64,000 nucleotides of DNA from Bacteroidota bacterium (GCA_016191555.1 JACPVX010000037.1:62001-126000), one strand, 5' to 3'; shown: positions 17,745 through 27,899, counted from the stretch's first letter. Made by a program: numbers and translations. Notes: generated from the sequence alone by a model not told the origin.

Positions 17745-18725
17745 ATGAAACTGTTAAAACTTATGAATCGAACTTCGCTATTAACCACCCTTTTATTGCT
17801 GACCTTTTGTGTCAACGCCATAGCTCAGCCCAAAATAGAGCAAGCCAAAGGATTGTATGAACAAGGAAAACTAGAGCAAGTAAAGAAGTTATTAGCTCCT
17901 ATTGGCGAAAAAGATGCGGACTATGCTGCGGCTCGTTATTATTTGGGCCGTGTAGCCTTTGATGAAAAAAACTATGACGATGCTTCCGATTATTTTGAAG
18001 AAGCTGTGGAAGCCAACGACAAGGTAGCAGATTATCACAATTGGCTGGGCAATACCTATGGCACCATTGCACAGGACGCAAATGTCCTTAAGCAAGGAAT
18101 GCTAGCTCCGAAAATGAAAAAAGCTTGGGAAAACGCAATAGCCTTAGATGCTAAAAATCTGGATGCGCGCACATCGCTGATTCAATATTATTTACAAGCC
18201 CCCGGCTTCATGGGCGGAAGTGTTGACAAAGCAAAAGAAGTAGCTAATCAAATTATCAAGATAAAGCCCGCGGAAGGACATCGCCAGTTGGGGAACGTGT
18301 ACATGCATGAAAAGAAGACAGCCGAAGCAGAGAAGGAGTTTATAGAAATGACAAAGGTTGATCCAGCCTATGTTTCGGGGCTCGCCAATTTTTACACAGG
18401 TCAAAAACAATACGACAAAGCTTTTACGCTTTTTGAGGAGGTACTTAAAAAGAACCCTGACGATTACATTTCTATTTATCAATTAGGAAAAACGAGTGCC
18501 CTTAGTGGATTAAAACTCGATCGGGGTGAAGAGTGTTTGAAAAAATATCTAACCTACAGTCCCAAGCAAAACGAACCATCTCATGCCGGAGCAAATATGC
18601 GATTGGCGCAGATCAAAGAAAAGAAAGGCAGTAAGGCTGAAGCTAAGAAATTATTTGAGATAGCTTTAAAAATGGATAGCAATTTGAAAGAGGCGAAGGA
18701 AGGGTTGGAAAGAATATCAAAATAA
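17745..18725 (+). CDS. Secreted tetratricopeptide-repeat protein
   Basis: 326 residues: signal peptide ending NAIAQ at about residue 28, then a series of TPR units (for example EQGKLEQVKKLL, AARYYLGRVAFDEKNYDDASDYFEEAVE, KQYDKAFTLFEEVLKKNPDD, KAEAKKLFEIALKMDSNLKEA). TPR proteins form helical scaffolds for protein contacts, and in the periplasm they may help envelope assembly. No catalytic domain is seen. The DUF418 membrane protein gene follows by 21 bases, so the two likely form one transcript. Confidence 0.82.
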   Translation: MKLLKLMNRTSLLTTLLLLTFCVNAIAQPKIEQAKGLYEQGKLEQVKKLLAPIGEKDADYAAARYYLGRVAFDEKNYDDASDYFEEAVEANDKVADYHNWLGNTYGTIAQDANVLKQGMLAPKMKKAWENAIALDAKNLDARTSLIQYYLQAPGFMGGSVDKAKEVANQIIKIKPAEGHRQLGNVYMHEKKTAEAEKEFIEMTKVDPAYVSGLANFYTGQKQYDKAFTLFEEVLKKNPDDYISIYQLGKTSALSGLKLDRGEECLKKYLTYSPKQNEPSHAGANMRLAQIKEKKGSKAEAKKLFEIALKMDSNLKEAKEGLERISK

Positions 18726-18746
18726 AAAGATGAACCTGCCTAATGC

Positions 18747-19937
18747 ATGAGTAACCGCCAGGAAAGAATTGAAATTATTGATGTTTTGAGAGGATTCACT
18801 TTACTGGGAATAATTCTCGTGCATTTTACTGAGCAATATTATGCAGGCCCACCGCCAAAGATTCATGAGAACTATGGCATGCATAATCTGGCGGATATGA
18901 TTGTGCAGGTGATTATCGGCATTTTTATTTCAGGTAAGTTTTTCATGATTTTCTCCTTTTTGTTTGGGCTCAGCTTTTTTATTCAATTGAATAAAAGTGA
19001 TGGCTCCAAATCATTTCTGATTCGGTTTGCCTGGCGATTGATTTGCCTATTTGTTATAGGAATGATCCACCATTTGCATTATCGTGGAGACATCCTTACC
19101 ATTTACGCTGTGTTGGGATTTGGTTTGCTGTTATTTTATAAACTTCCCGATAAGGCATTACTCGTTGTTTCCTTGCTGTTGGTATTAAACATTCCTTCTG
19201 TTGCAATGCGTTTGTTTGACCTGGTTTCGGGTGCAACACCAAATGTGATGATGGATATGGAACAGAAACCATTGGAGATTTATTACGATACGGTGAAATC
19301 TGGAACCTACTTTGAAATACTGAAGGCCAATTGGTATGAACTCAAAAGTAAATTCGAGTTTCAAGTGGTGATCGGCAGAATATACATTACGATGGGTTTG
19401 TTTTTGTTGGGCTTATATGCGGGAAGAAAAAAATGGTTTGATCAAATTCAGATTTTTAAGAAATTAATTCGCTATGGTTTATGGGCACTGCTGGGCTGCG
19501 TAATTGCTGCGGGAGTATCGGCTCTTATCATTTTTATTGCAAAAATTGAAATGACACAAGGTTTGCAATTTTTAGTTGGCGGATTTATATATGATGTGTT
19601 TAATGCTGCCTTGGCATCAATATATGTGGGCCTGATTGTATTGGCATTTCAAAAGGAAAGAAGGCATAGGCTCCTCATGAATTTTTATGAAGTTGGAAGA
19701 ATGGGGCTAACAACCTATCTGATGCAAGCACTTGTAGGAACGTTACTGTTGTTTTCATTTGGCTTGGGATTACTTGGCGAATATGGTGCTGCCATATGGA
19801 CTGTCATTGCCTTTTTGGTTTTTGGCTTGCAAATTGTTTTTAGCAAATGGTGGTTATCAAGATTTCAATATGGACCGGCAGAATGGCTGTGGCGAAGTAT
19901 GACCTACTTGAAACTACAACCCATGAAAAAGCATTAG
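18747..19937 (+). CDS. DUF418 family membrane protein
   Basis: 396-residue polytopic inner-membrane protein. It begins with the family start RIEIIDVLRGFTLLGIILVH and shows about eight to ten hydrophobic segments. The C-terminal DUF418 part includes MGLTTYLMQALVGTLL and a final PAEWLWRSMTYLK. The family resembles acyltransferase-like heparan-alpha-glucosaminide acetyltransferase relatives, but its activity is unknown. Transcribed with the TPR gene upstream. Confidence 0.88.
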   Translation: MSNRQERIEIIDVLRGFTLLGIILVHFTEQYYAGPPPKIHENYGMHNLADMIVQVIIGIFISGKFFMIFSFLFGLSFFIQLNKSDGSKSFLIRFAWRLICLFVIGMIHHLHYRGDILTIYAVLGFGLLLFYKLPDKALLVVSLLLVLNIPSVAMRLFDLVSGATPNVMMDMEQKPLEIYYDTVKSGTYFEILKANWYELKSKFEFQVVIGRIYITMGLFLLGLYAGRKKWFDQIQIFKKLIRYGLWALLGCVIAAGVSALIIFIAKIEMTQGLQFLVGGFIYDVFNAALASIYVGLIVLAFQKERRHRLLMNFYEVGRMGLTTYLMQALVGTLLLFSFGLGLLGEYGAAIWTVIAFLVFGLQIVFSKWWLSRFQYGPAEWLWRSMTYLKLQPMKKH

Positions 19938-20001
19938 AAAATTCTGATGCTTGGCTGTAACCGATTTTCGCACTTTTTAGTCTAAGCATAAATAAAATTT
20001 C

Positions 20002-20787
20002 ATGAAGCTTAGATTAACCCATAGCATTCTTTTAGCACTGATCATGGTGTCTGCATTTTCGCCAGCAGATTGGAAATCAGAAAAACGCACTGGCTATATC
20101 GTGCGATTTACTCAACAAGATGAGGCAACACGAGCTGAGTATGTTTCACTTTTAGATCAAGGCAAAAAAGATGTGCAAACCTTTTTCAAAAAAGCATACC
20201 GCACGGACTTTGAAGTGTATATTCATCCTAATCGGCAATCGCTGGACGCGCAATGGCAAGCCGATTGGAAAATGCCTGATTTTAAATCGGAGTGTTGGAT
20301 GGTAGCGAGTGGAGTGGCCACAAAACTCGATTTACTTTCGCCTAGCCGATGGAAGGAAGATGCGTGTGAACACTCCTACGAAGACAAAGAGAAAACACAA
20401 GAACTAATAACCCACGAAATGGTGCATGTATTCCATGGTCAATGGAATAAGAGTCCGGATTTTAGTGAAGTAGAGCAATTGGATTGGTGGGTAGAAGGAT
20501 TGGCTACGTATGCTTCTGGTCAATGCGATCGATCGCGAATGGAAGAAGTACACAAGGCTTTAGTTGAAAATAAGGTACCAATTACATTGGATAAATTTTG
20601 GAGTGGAAAAAACCGATATGGCCAATCCGGTTCAGTGGTGATGTACATCGATCAGCACTACGGAAGGGAAAAGATTATAGAGTTGTTACCGCTGTCAAAG
20701 AAAACAGAATTGCTTGACGCATTGAAAATAACCGAAGAGCAGCTTTTAGCTGATTGGAAAAAATTTGTTTTGAGTAAGCGGAATTAA
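20002..20787 (+). CDS. Peptidase MA-like gluzincin metalloprotease
   Basis: 261 residues with a signal-like N-terminus (about residues 1-22). The zinc motif HEMVH at 138-142 is followed 23 residues later by WWVEGLATY, whose Glu165 would be the third ligand. This spacing is that of the gluzincin (peptidase MA) group. Two Cys pairs (Cys98, Cys122 region and Cys174) may form disulfides in the periplasm. Its stop overlaps the convergent barrel gene by four bases. Substrate unknown. Confidence 0.75.
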   Translation: MKLRLTHSILLALIMVSAFSPADWKSEKRTGYIVRFTQQDEATRAEYVSLLDQGKKDVQTFFKKAYRTDFEVYIHPNRQSLDAQWQADWKMPDFKSECWMVASGVATKLDLLSPSRWKEDACEHSYEDKEKTQELITHEMVHVFHGQWNKSPDFSEVEQLDWWVEGLATYASGQCDRSRMEEVHKALVENKVPITLDKFWSGKNRYGQSGSVVMYIDQHYGREKIIELLPLSKKTELLDALKITEEQLLADWKKFVLSKRN

Positions 20788-21485
20788 TTTTTTTTACTTA
20801 ACCCCAATTTGTAAACAAAAAACACATTGATGCTGGGCAAGTAACCATAGCTGGAGTAGTCCGACTTTAATTCGGTATCAATCAATTCACTCAGCTTTTC
20901 AAGGGATCGTTGTGGAGATTCTACATAACTCGATGAGGCGAGTGTTTTTGCAAAGCTGAATTCGGTGTGCAATTCGATCCTTGGATTCTTAAAAGTAAAT
21001 CTTCGACCATAAAGAATGCCTGCATTGTATAAATCTGAGGACAATGTCATGGAGATAGGAGTTTGTGAATTTTGCTTTGGCCTGGTGGGGTAGGAGGCCA
21101 CATTCACATTAAATGCTGATTGAATAGCGCTGATCGGTGTATCGGCTGCTTGTAAATGAATCCACGATCCGGTAACGCCCACATAGTTTTTCCCAAAGTG
21201 ATAATTGGTACCTACCTGGGTAATAACGCCAAAATTAAAAGCGTTGGTCAACACATTTACAATTGATTGCTCAACACCAAAAGCTTTAAGCACATCTAAA
21301 ATCACCTGATCGTAGGGCTTGGTAAGTACGCCTGCCTGCGCATTAGCCGACCAATGCTTATGAAATTGATAGTCGTACTGCACAGCATACTGAATGGGTA
21401 TTTGCGTACCAATTTTCAAGGAGTGTTGCGCTTCAGCCCAATAAGACGATACTAGGCAAAACAAGAGTAGGCTAAAATGTTTCAT
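20784..21485 (-). CDS. Probable outer-membrane beta-barrel protein
   Basis: 233 residues with a signal peptide ending WAEAQ. The remainder has alternating amphipathic strands with many aromatics (IQYAVQYDYQFHKHW, GTNYHFGKNYVGVTGSW, GILYGRRF) and a near-terminal strand INVFFVYKLGLS. The pattern suggests a small outer-membrane barrel of roughly 8 to 12 strands. No family recognised. It overlaps the metalloprotease stop by four bases. Confidence 0.55.
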   Translation of the reverse strand: MKHFSLLLFCLVSSYWAEAQHSLKIGTQIPIQYAVQYDYQFHKHWSANAQAGVLTKPYDQVILDVLKAFGVEQSIVNVLTNAFNFGVITQVGTNYHFGKNYVGVTGSWIHLQAADTPISAIQSAFNVNVASYPTRPKQNSQTPISMTLSSDLYNAGILYGRRFTFKNPRIELHTEFSFAKTLASSSYVESPQRSLEKLSELIDTELKSDYSSYGYLPSINVFFVYKLGLSKKN

Positions 21486-21591
21486 AAAGCGGTAGACACT
21501 ATTTATTATAAAAGGTTTAATAACGACCCAGTAAGGTTTAGTTGAAAGTGGTGAATTAAGTTTTTAATATTGAATGATCAAAATGTCAACC

Positions 21592-23406
21592 ATGAAAAAA
21601 ATCTTTCTTTACATGCTCTTGCTCTGCGCTGGGGTGGCTGCCTGTACCATCATGAAGAATGATCAATTAGATAAGGATGCGGAGCAATTCTTAAGCGAGT
21701 TTAAGGCCATGCTTACTAAATCTGATTCGGAAATACTGGCTATGTTTCTTTCGGGCCAAAGTGAAGAGGAAATTTTGAAGGGAGTCGCTGTTCTCCAAAA
21801 TAAAGACGGAGCATCTGTAAAAACCCGAGTTCGCTATGCAGAAGCCACCGGGAAGTGGGACGCTGGCTATCTATTTATCGATTTGCCTGTAGACCTTTCA
21901 GCAGAAGGAGAAGAGATGGTTGTCAAGCACCTTACTTTGAAATTGGTGCAAAAGAAGGCTGGTAAATTTTACATCAACCGCCTTGGCGGTGAAGAAGTTT
22001 ATACGGCCTATCACTCGTTAAAATATAAAGTAGAGAACAGAGACCTGCTGGCTCAACGATCACGAGATTTAAAAGTGTATTACGACCGAGCTATGGAATT
22101 GCAAAAAAATTATGACTCGGTAGTGTGGTACACACAATACGAAGACACGACATATTACGTTGCCGTAAACGGAACGTATGTGCTCGATTCCTTGAACAAA
22201 AAATCGCCAGCTACTTTCAAAATGGGCTTGCTACATGAAAATGGCAAAGTCGTTATACCTGTAGAGTATGACTTGATCGGCAATCCGAGCATCAACATTC
22301 CCGGTGCGGTAGAAGTAAAGCGCGAAGGGAAAGTAGGGTATTTTGATTTGAATGGTAAGATGCTGGTGCCAACCGAATACACGTGGGTTGTTCCCTATGA
22401 AGAAGGCCAGTCGAAAGCATTGGTAAAAAAAGATACCGTGTTTGGATGGCTTGATGCTTCGTATCAATTCCATGAAAATTTTCCTTCTGAAAAAGCGGAA
22501 AAATACATTCGCGACTTTACGTATTTGACAGAAAAGAAATTTGTGTTTGGAGGCGACCACCAACAGCTCATTATTAATCTGGCGCAAAATGAGCGGTACA
22601 ACTATGAATCAAGAGGTATTATTATAGCACCCGGCTTTTTGGTCAACAATAATATTTTCAACTGGGTAACACAAGATTTCACCACTAGGTTATCCAGTGA
22701 AGATGAGGTTTATGAGTCTGGAAATGTCTATAAAGAAAATAGCAGTCAATATTCATTTAGTTTATCTGAAACTATTGATGTTTTGGTCAACAGTATAAAA
22801 ACGAGGTATATCGGTGGCCGTGGTGAGTTTTACACAGAAAATAAAATCAATCTGATCGACAAAAGTCAAAATTTAGTAGGCTCTATTGATACTTGGGGCG
22901 AAGGGGATTTTACTCTAAAGCGTCTAAATGAAAAACTATTGCAAGCTTCTTTTCTTTATGATGGAGAAGAAGGCCCTTCAGCCAATTTTAAAGAACTCAA
23001 TCTTCCGTATTACAATTATTTCAAAATAGAGGAAAATAATCTGACACAATTACAAAGGAATCGAATTTTTGGGTTTACCGAATACTTAAAAATCGATAGC
23101 AGCTTCTTATCAGGCAACTTTAAAACTTATAATCAAGAGTTACCTGAAAATCAGCGAGAGCAATTCACTTCTTTCTTGTCAAAAGAAACAATTGAATACA
23201 TGAGGGTAGAGATACTCGCAAATTATGGTTTCGTCATAACCAACGAGGATTACCTAGATAATTATCGATTTTTTGGCAAGGGTGAAGATAAGAATCAAAC
23301 AATCACAACAGATTACGAAACCGTCTACGCCAAAGCCTCTGAAATCGATAAGTACAATCTCGATTTTCTGGCGAAGATTCTTGGCCCGATTGCGAAGCCC
23401 ATCTAA
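21592..23406 (+). CDS. WG-repeat lipoprotein
   Basis: About 604 residues from ATG 21592. The signal peptide MKKIFLYMLLLCAGVAAC ends in a lipobox. Residues about 200-310 carry WG-type repeats (KMGLLHENGKVVIPVEYD, KVGYFDLNGKMLVPTEYTWV, VFGWLDASYQF), which form small beta units that usually mediate protein contact. The rest is hydrophilic and without a recognised domain. ATGs six codons upstream exist but would put charge before the signal. The DUF2306 gene starts five bases after its stop, so the two are one operon. Confidence 0.72.
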   Translation: MKKIFLYMLLLCAGVAACTIMKNDQLDKDAEQFLSEFKAMLTKSDSEILAMFLSGQSEEEILKGVAVLQNKDGASVKTRVRYAEATGKWDAGYLFIDLPVDLSAEGEEMVVKHLTLKLVQKKAGKFYINRLGGEEVYTAYHSLKYKVENRDLLAQRSRDLKVYYDRAMELQKNYDSVVWYTQYEDTTYYVAVNGTYVLDSLNKKSPATFKMGLLHENGKVVIPVEYDLIGNPSINIPGAVEVKREGKVGYFDLNGKMLVPTEYTWVVPYEEGQSKALVKKDTVFGWLDASYQFHENFPSEKAEKYIRDFTYLTEKKFVFGGDHQQLIINLAQNERYNYESRGIIIAPGFLVNNNIFNWVTQDFTTRLSSEDEVYESGNVYKENSSQYSFSLSETIDVLVNSIKTRYIGGRGEFYTENKINLIDKSQNLVGSIDTWGEGDFTLKRLNEKLLQASFLYDGEEGPSANFKELNLPYYNYFKIEENNLTQLQRNRIFGFTEYLKIDSSFLSGNFKTYNQELPENQREQFTSFLSKETIEYMRVEILANYGFVITNEDYLDNYRFFGKGEDKNQTITTDYETVYAKASEIDKYNLDFLAKILGPIAKPI

Positions 23407-23411
23407 TCGCT

Positions 23412-24029
23412 GTGAAAAAATTTGCGTGGGGATTTCTCTTTTTGTTGGGAGCTGCGTTGACGATCAACGCGCTCACCTATCTGAATTTTGACTCGCATTA
23501 CGGTTTTTTAGAAATCAAAAAACAAGCTGTGGCCTCTGGCTACTATCTGCCCTTTTACTACATGCATGTTGTAATTGGCGGGCTTATTCTCTTGGTCGGA
23601 TTTGTGCAAGTATCTACCTGGTTTCGCAACAAGTGGACTCGCCTTCATCGGGCTCTTGGCAAATTTTATGTGTATGGCGTTTTGTTTTTTGCCGTACCGG
23701 GTGGGTGTGTAATGAGTTTTTTTGTCGACCGCGGCACGGCCGTGCTCATCAGTTTTCTCTTGCAAACCGCGTTGTGGTTTTACTTTACCAGCGTAGCTGT
23801 TGTTAAAATTAAGCAAGGCAATGTAGCAGAGCACGAAGTATGGATGTGGCGCAGCTTCGCGCTTACATTGGCAGCCATTGCGTTGCGGTTATATATTTTC
23901 TTCGCTTCGTACTTTTTTGATTTAGGCCAGCCCATTGCGTACGCGATCATTGCGTGGGCAAGTTGGGTACCCAATTGGCTGGCCGTTGAATTTTACTTCC
24001 GCGATAGACACATCTTGCGCCCAAAATAG
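23412..24029 (+). CDS. DUF2306 family membrane protein
   Basis: 205 residues with about five or six membrane helices. It starts with GTG at 23412, directly after the preceding stop. Family features include the HxxxG-like helix LPFYYMHVVIGGLILLVGFVQ, RLHRALGKFYVYG and AEHEVWMWRSFALTLAAIALR, whose histidines and Arg could serve haem or quinone contacts. Function unknown. A strong terminator follows at 24085. Confidence 0.82.
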   Translation: MKKFAWGFLFLLGAALTINALTYLNFDSHYGFLEIKKQAVASGYYLPFYYMHVVIGGLILLVGFVQVSTWFRNKWTRLHRALGKFYVYGVLFFAVPGGCVMSFFVDRGTAVLISFLLQTALWFYFTSVAVVKIKQGNVAEHEVWMWRSFALTLAAIALRLYIFFASYFFDLGQPIAYAIIAWASWVPNWLAVEFYFRDRHILRPK

Positions 24030-24084
24030 GGGTAACGCTTAGCCAACCACGCGTATGTCTTTCACTACGATAACTCGCTATAAA

Positions 24085-24116
24085 AAAAGCTCTGTCACTT
24101 GCGCAACAGAGCTTTT
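24085..24116. terminator. Bidirectional rho-independent terminator
   Basis: A perfect 11-base stem AAAAGCTCTGT / ACAGAGCTTTT with a 10-base loop lies between the converging DUF2306 and TonB-receptor genes. A-rich and T-rich arms allow it to work in both directions. Confidence 0.85.
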
Positions 24117-24134
24117 ACCTACTACAGTTTTAAA

Positions 24135-26525
24135 CTAGAATGTGTATCGCACGTAAGGCACAGGAAAAAATCCCTGCTGGTATTGATTGGCAATGGAGTT
24201 GGTGCGGGTGTTATACGTTTGCGAGAAAATGTTTTGGTTGCCCGTTATATTTTGTAAGTCGATGGCCATTTCGAGTGTACTCTTTTTGTATTCTTTGCGA
24301 TACGCAATTCTGAAATCGGTACGGAAATACGGACTTTGCTTTTCGCTGAAAGCGCGGGCACGATCATACACAGCCTGACCTTGTGTTGCTGATGCTGTTA
24401 CGTTGAGCGGAGTGAGGTAGCGACCGCCAATCGTAGTCACTTTTAAATTGAAGCTAAGGAAGTTGCGATTTTTGCCCACGCGGAATTCTTTCCCCGCCAA
24501 TCCATTCACTACATACTGGGTGTTGTAAGCCGTGTTGCGCTCAACGCCATCGCTGCCTTTATATTTGGAATCAAACAAAGAGGTAGTGACTAAAAAATAA
24601 TATCCTTTACTGAAGAATCTTTCGAGCGTAAATTCTACTCCGTAATTTCTGCCGCTGCCCTTGCTCACCAAATTTACTTCATCATCAGGACCAAAGCTAA
24701 TGCCCGTGTTGACGGAAGAGAAGGCGGACAATTTCTGTTCTACTGGCAAGTTGCTCAACTCCTGATAATATGCCTCTGCTTTGAAGCGCAGGCTTTCGTT
24801 GATATTCCAATCGTAGGTAAGCACATAGTGCTGACTTTTGATGAAATCTAAACTCTTGTTGGGGAAAGAAGCACCCGCATTGGTAGTAAGTTGCGCATAC
24901 GATGTTGTGATGAGCGGAGTCTGATGGTGCAAGCCATAACCAAAACTCAATGAGTTCTTTGCGTTTATTTGATAACTCACGCTGGCGCGAGGTTCTACCA
25001 CGGTCTGATTATTTAAACTGTAATGCTGCACGTGCGCACCGGCAATAAACGAAAACTGATTGTTGAAGCGATGCCTCCATTGCGAGTAAGCTTGCGTAAG
25101 CCAGTTGTTGTCTTTTGCGTTTAGTCGCACCGAGTCTTTGTTTACATTAGCAAAGAGTTCGCGTCTGAATAAATCGAAATTCAGGTAATCCATATATAAT
25201 CCCGAAGTGAGTGAATTTTTTGAATTGAACTTGGTGCGCGTATAAACGACAAATGAAGTTTTGCGGGTGGTGAACTCGGCTTCCACACGTCTGAATTTTC
25301 CCACTACATCTAAATTGGCATTACGCGTTAGTGAGTCATTGTAAAATGATTCATTCGTTGAGCTGTATCCTAAGGTTGCCTTTAAAAAGCTCTTTTTTGA
25401 TAAGTTCTTTTCATAACTCGCTCCTGTGATGTTGGTGGTGTAACGTGGAAAAGCATCGAGGTTTTCATCGCCATACAAATCGTTTGATTTTTTCTTGAGA
25501 TCCACTTTGCTTCCTAACAAATCGATGGAGCTGTTTCCCGCGATACCAAACACGGTGAACTTTCCATTCTTTGCCGTAGGGAAAGTGAATTTGTAATTCA
25601 CGTCCTGATAATTAGGTGTGTTACCTCCCGTTCCAAATTCAATTCCCAACTTTTGAAATACCCCTAGCGTGGAATAGCGATAGTTGATGATGAACGAACT
25701 TTTTTTGTTTTTGGAAAGCGGTCCTTCGGCACCTAACTCAAAACCGTTGAACCCAATTTGCGCTACCTTTTCTAACTTTTGGTTGTTGCCATCCTTCAGC
25801 TTAATATCAAACACACCGGCCACAGCATTTCCATATTGTGCAGGAAATGCACTCGTCATAAAATCAGATTTATCAAGGTTGTTATTATTTAGCATGCTTA
25901 CTGGCCCACCTGTGCTCACGAGCGCACCAAAGTGATTGGGGTTAGGGATGTTGAGTCCTTCCAATTGCCACAACATTCCGGTAGGCGAATTTCCGCGCAC
26001 CACAATATCGTTTCGCGAATCGTTGCCTCCTACCACACCGGCAAAGTTGGAAGCCATGCGAGAAGGGTCGCCCAACGCACCGGCATAGCGCTTGGTGTCA
26101 TCGATGTTGAAGGAGCGTGAGCTTACAACAGCCAAGTCATTGTTGGTGGCTGTTTTATCTTCTTTGGTATTGGCCGTAATCACTACCTCATTGAGTTGAT
26201 TGGCACTTTCTGTAAGTGATAAATTCATCACCACTTCTTTTCCCGCTGTTACAATGATGTTAGGAATGAGTTGCTCTTCATAGCCAATGTAACTTACCTT
26301 AATGGTTTGGCGACCCAGTGGCACATTGGTGATGCGGTAGTCGCCATTTTCATCGCTGGATGCACCCAGTAATGTTCCACCTTCAGATACAATAACAACG
26401 TTCACTCCAATCAAAGGAGTTTTGCTTACCTCGTCTGTCACTTTGCCACGAATGGTTTGCGTGGTTTGCGCCCAAAGTTGAGCGCTGAGGAATAGGATTG
26501 TGGATAGTAAAGTCGTTCGCTTCAT
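24135..26525 (-). CDS. TonB-dependent outer-membrane receptor with carboxypeptidase-like domain
   Basis: 796 residues: signal peptide ending LWAQ, carboxypeptidase-regulatory-like domain (about 22-110, IRGKVTDEVSKTPLIGVNVVI), plug domain (about 125-235, RNDIVVRGNSPTGMLWQLEGLNIPNPNHFG) and a barrel ending with VRYTF. No SusD partner gene follows, so it is not a typical glycan locus. The Crp/Fnr gene 145 bases upstream on the same strand may control it. The substrate cannot be read from the sequence. Confidence 0.87.
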   Translation of the reverse strand: MKRTTLLSTILFLSAQLWAQTTQTIRGKVTDEVSKTPLIGVNVVIVSEGGTLLGASSDENGDYRITNVPLGRQTIKVSYIGYEEQLIPNIIVTAGKEVVMNLSLTESANQLNEVVITANTKEDKTATNNDLAVVSSRSFNIDDTKRYAGALGDPSRMASNFAGVVGGNDSRNDIVVRGNSPTGMLWQLEGLNIPNPNHFGALVSTGGPVSMLNNNNLDKSDFMTSAFPAQYGNAVAGVFDIKLKDGNNQKLEKVAQIGFNGFELGAEGPLSKNKKSSFIINYRYSTLGVFQKLGIEFGTGGNTPNYQDVNYKFTFPTAKNGKFTVFGIAGNSSIDLLGSKVDLKKKSNDLYGDENLDAFPRYTTNITGASYEKNLSKKSFLKATLGYSSTNESFYNDSLTRNANLDVVGKFRRVEAEFTTRKTSFVVYTRTKFNSKNSLTSGLYMDYLNFDLFRRELFANVNKDSVRLNAKDNNWLTQAYSQWRHRFNNQFSFIAGAHVQHYSLNNQTVVEPRASVSYQINAKNSLSFGYGLHHQTPLITTSYAQLTTNAGASFPNKSLDFIKSQHYVLTYDWNINESLRFKAEAYYQELSNLPVEQKLSAFSSVNTGISFGPDDEVNLVSKGSGRNYGVEFTLERFFSKGYYFLVTTSLFDSKYKGSDGVERNTAYNTQYVVNGLAGKEFRVGKNRNFLSFNLKVTTIGGRYLTPLNVTASATQGQAVYDRARAFSEKQSPYFRTDFRIAYRKEYKKSTLEMAIDLQNITGNQNIFSQTYNTRTNSIANQYQQGFFPVPYVRYTF

Positions 26526-26670
26526 TTTCTTCTTTTTATTTTGTGTGCAATATGTGTGTGCATCATACGATTCGAAATTGATTCGGGTTAAGAAGAAACG
26601 GAAGATTCCCCATTTCTTAACTTAGATCAATAAAATCAGTAGAGGCCGAGATAGATTAAAAGAAAATAGA

Positions 26671-27273
26671 TCACTTTTTGGATTCACTCAATCGCTTGCG
26701 AATGCGGCTGAGTGATTCGGGTTGTATGCCAAGATAAGAAGCGATGTAGTGCTGCGGAATTTTTTCAAACACCTTAGGTCGTGATTTCATCAGGTTGAGA
26801 TATTGCTCTTCCGGACTTAAAAACAACATGGCTCGGTTTCGTTCGGCAATGCGAATTAAAATAAATTCGGCAATCAGCCTTCCGAATTTTTCCCACACCG
26901 GCATTTGCTGGTACGTGCGCTGCATCTTTTCGTATGAGACCACCAGTACTTCCGAATCGACCAGTGCCTGATGGTATTCCAAAGAAGGCTGTCGGGTAAG
27001 AAAGCTGGGATAGTCTGTGTAGAAGTTTCCTTCAAACGAAAAATTGTAAGTCACCTCTTCCTGATTGATGATGCAAAAGGTTCGGAAATGCCCTTTGTTG
27101 ATAAAGGCTACGTAGTCGCAGACCTGACCCGCTTCCATCAGGCAACTTCCTTTCGGCACACGCTTCTTTTCCATCGTTTGCAAAAAAGCACACAGTTGTT
27201 CATCATTAAATGATACAAACCGACCGATGTACTCTTTTACCTTTTCTAAATCTTCCGGACTGGGGATCGCCAC
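26671..27273 (-). CDS. Crp/Fnr family transcriptional regulator
   Basis: 200 residues: cyclic-nucleotide-binding-type domain (about 15-125; DYVAFINKGHFRTFCII) and C-terminal helix-turn-helix around YIASYLGIQPESLSRIR. It is directly upstream of the TonB receptor gene on the same strand, which is the likely target. Effector unknown. Start chosen at ATG 27273, giving the family's usual length. Confidence 0.9.
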   Translation of the reverse strand: MAIPSPEDLEKVKEYIGRFVSFNDEQLCAFLQTMEKKRVPKGSCLMEAGQVCDYVAFINKGHFRTFCIINQEEVTYNFSFEGNFYTDYPSFLTRQPSLEYHQALVDSEVLVVSYEKMQRTYQQMPVWEKFGRLIAEFILIRIAERNRAMLFLSPEEQYLNLMKSRPKVFEKIPQHYIASYLGIQPESLSRIRKRLSESKK

Positions 27274-27310
27274 GCTTATATAATAATGCTACGTCTTTCG
27301 TTAACAAGTT

Positions 27311-27337
27311 CCTCTCCTGAAAGTTTGTCAGGAGAGG
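27311..27337 (-). terminator. Hairpin after the secreted Ig-like gene
   Basis: Perfect 10-base stem CCTCTCCTGA / TCAGGAGAGG with a seven-base loop, 37 bases past the stop of the gene at 27375. No clear T-run follows, so it may be a weak terminator or an mRNA-stabilising hairpin. Confidence 0.45.
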
Positions 27338-27374
27338 GTTACAAGCTTACGAATTTTAGACGAAATCGGCATTA

Positions 27375-27758
27375 TTACTTAGCGGCTACCTGGTCTGAGC
27401 CTACTGTCACTTTTAAGATGGAGCCTTTGCGCTTCGTATTGAGCGTTGCGCTTAACACAATATTATAAGTGCCGGGTGTAGCATCGGGAGCAACGGAAAT
27501 CAATGCATTGCTGTTTTCAAAATTACCTTCTTTGGGTTCGTAGGTGAGTGTAACCCCTTGTGGTAATGCGCTCTGTAAACCAAGCGTGGCTTTCTCTTTT
27601 GCAAAATACTTTGACCGCACGATAGAAACAGTTACCTGCTTGCTTTCTCCGGGCTTGATCGATACACTGCTTTCTGACAAATCAATTGCAAAATCTTTGG
27701 TTTGCGCAAAGGCTACAACAGACGCTAGAAGAAAAAGGGAAGTAATAAATGTTTTCAT
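27375..27758 (-). CDS. Small secreted Ig-like beta-sandwich protein
   Basis: 127 residues with signal peptide ending VVAFAQ. The mature part resembles a single NEW3/COG1470-type sandwich domain (SVSIKPGESKQVTVSIVRSK, LPQGVTLTYEPKEG, DATPGTYNIVLSATL). No catalytic residues are apparent. Such domains usually bind other proteins or polymers in the periplasm. It lies downstream of the LytTR regulator on the same strand (141 bases), so it could be one of its targets. Confidence 0.6.
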   Translation of the reverse strand: MKTFITSLFLLASVVAFAQTKDFAIDLSESSVSIKPGESKQVTVSIVRSKYFAKEKATLGLQSALPQGVTLTYEPKEGNFENSNALISVAPDATPGTYNIVLSATLNTKRKGSILKVTVGSDQVAAK

Positions 27759-27899
27759 AAAAGGTTGTTTATTTTTTTTATGAAAACGGATTGACTTGGC
27801 GGCCGATCGATTATTTACCGGCTTTGGGGCGATGGGTGTAGTGTTTTGAAGTAAATGAACGCGGGCTGTGGCGAACGGAAATGAAACTGGGGCAAGCGG

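Noticed and set aside
26587-26621. Inverted repeat GTTAAGAA / TTCTTAAC between Crp and the TonB receptor gene
   Set aside because: Widely spaced, AT-rich arms with no promoter relation that I could see; chance is likely.
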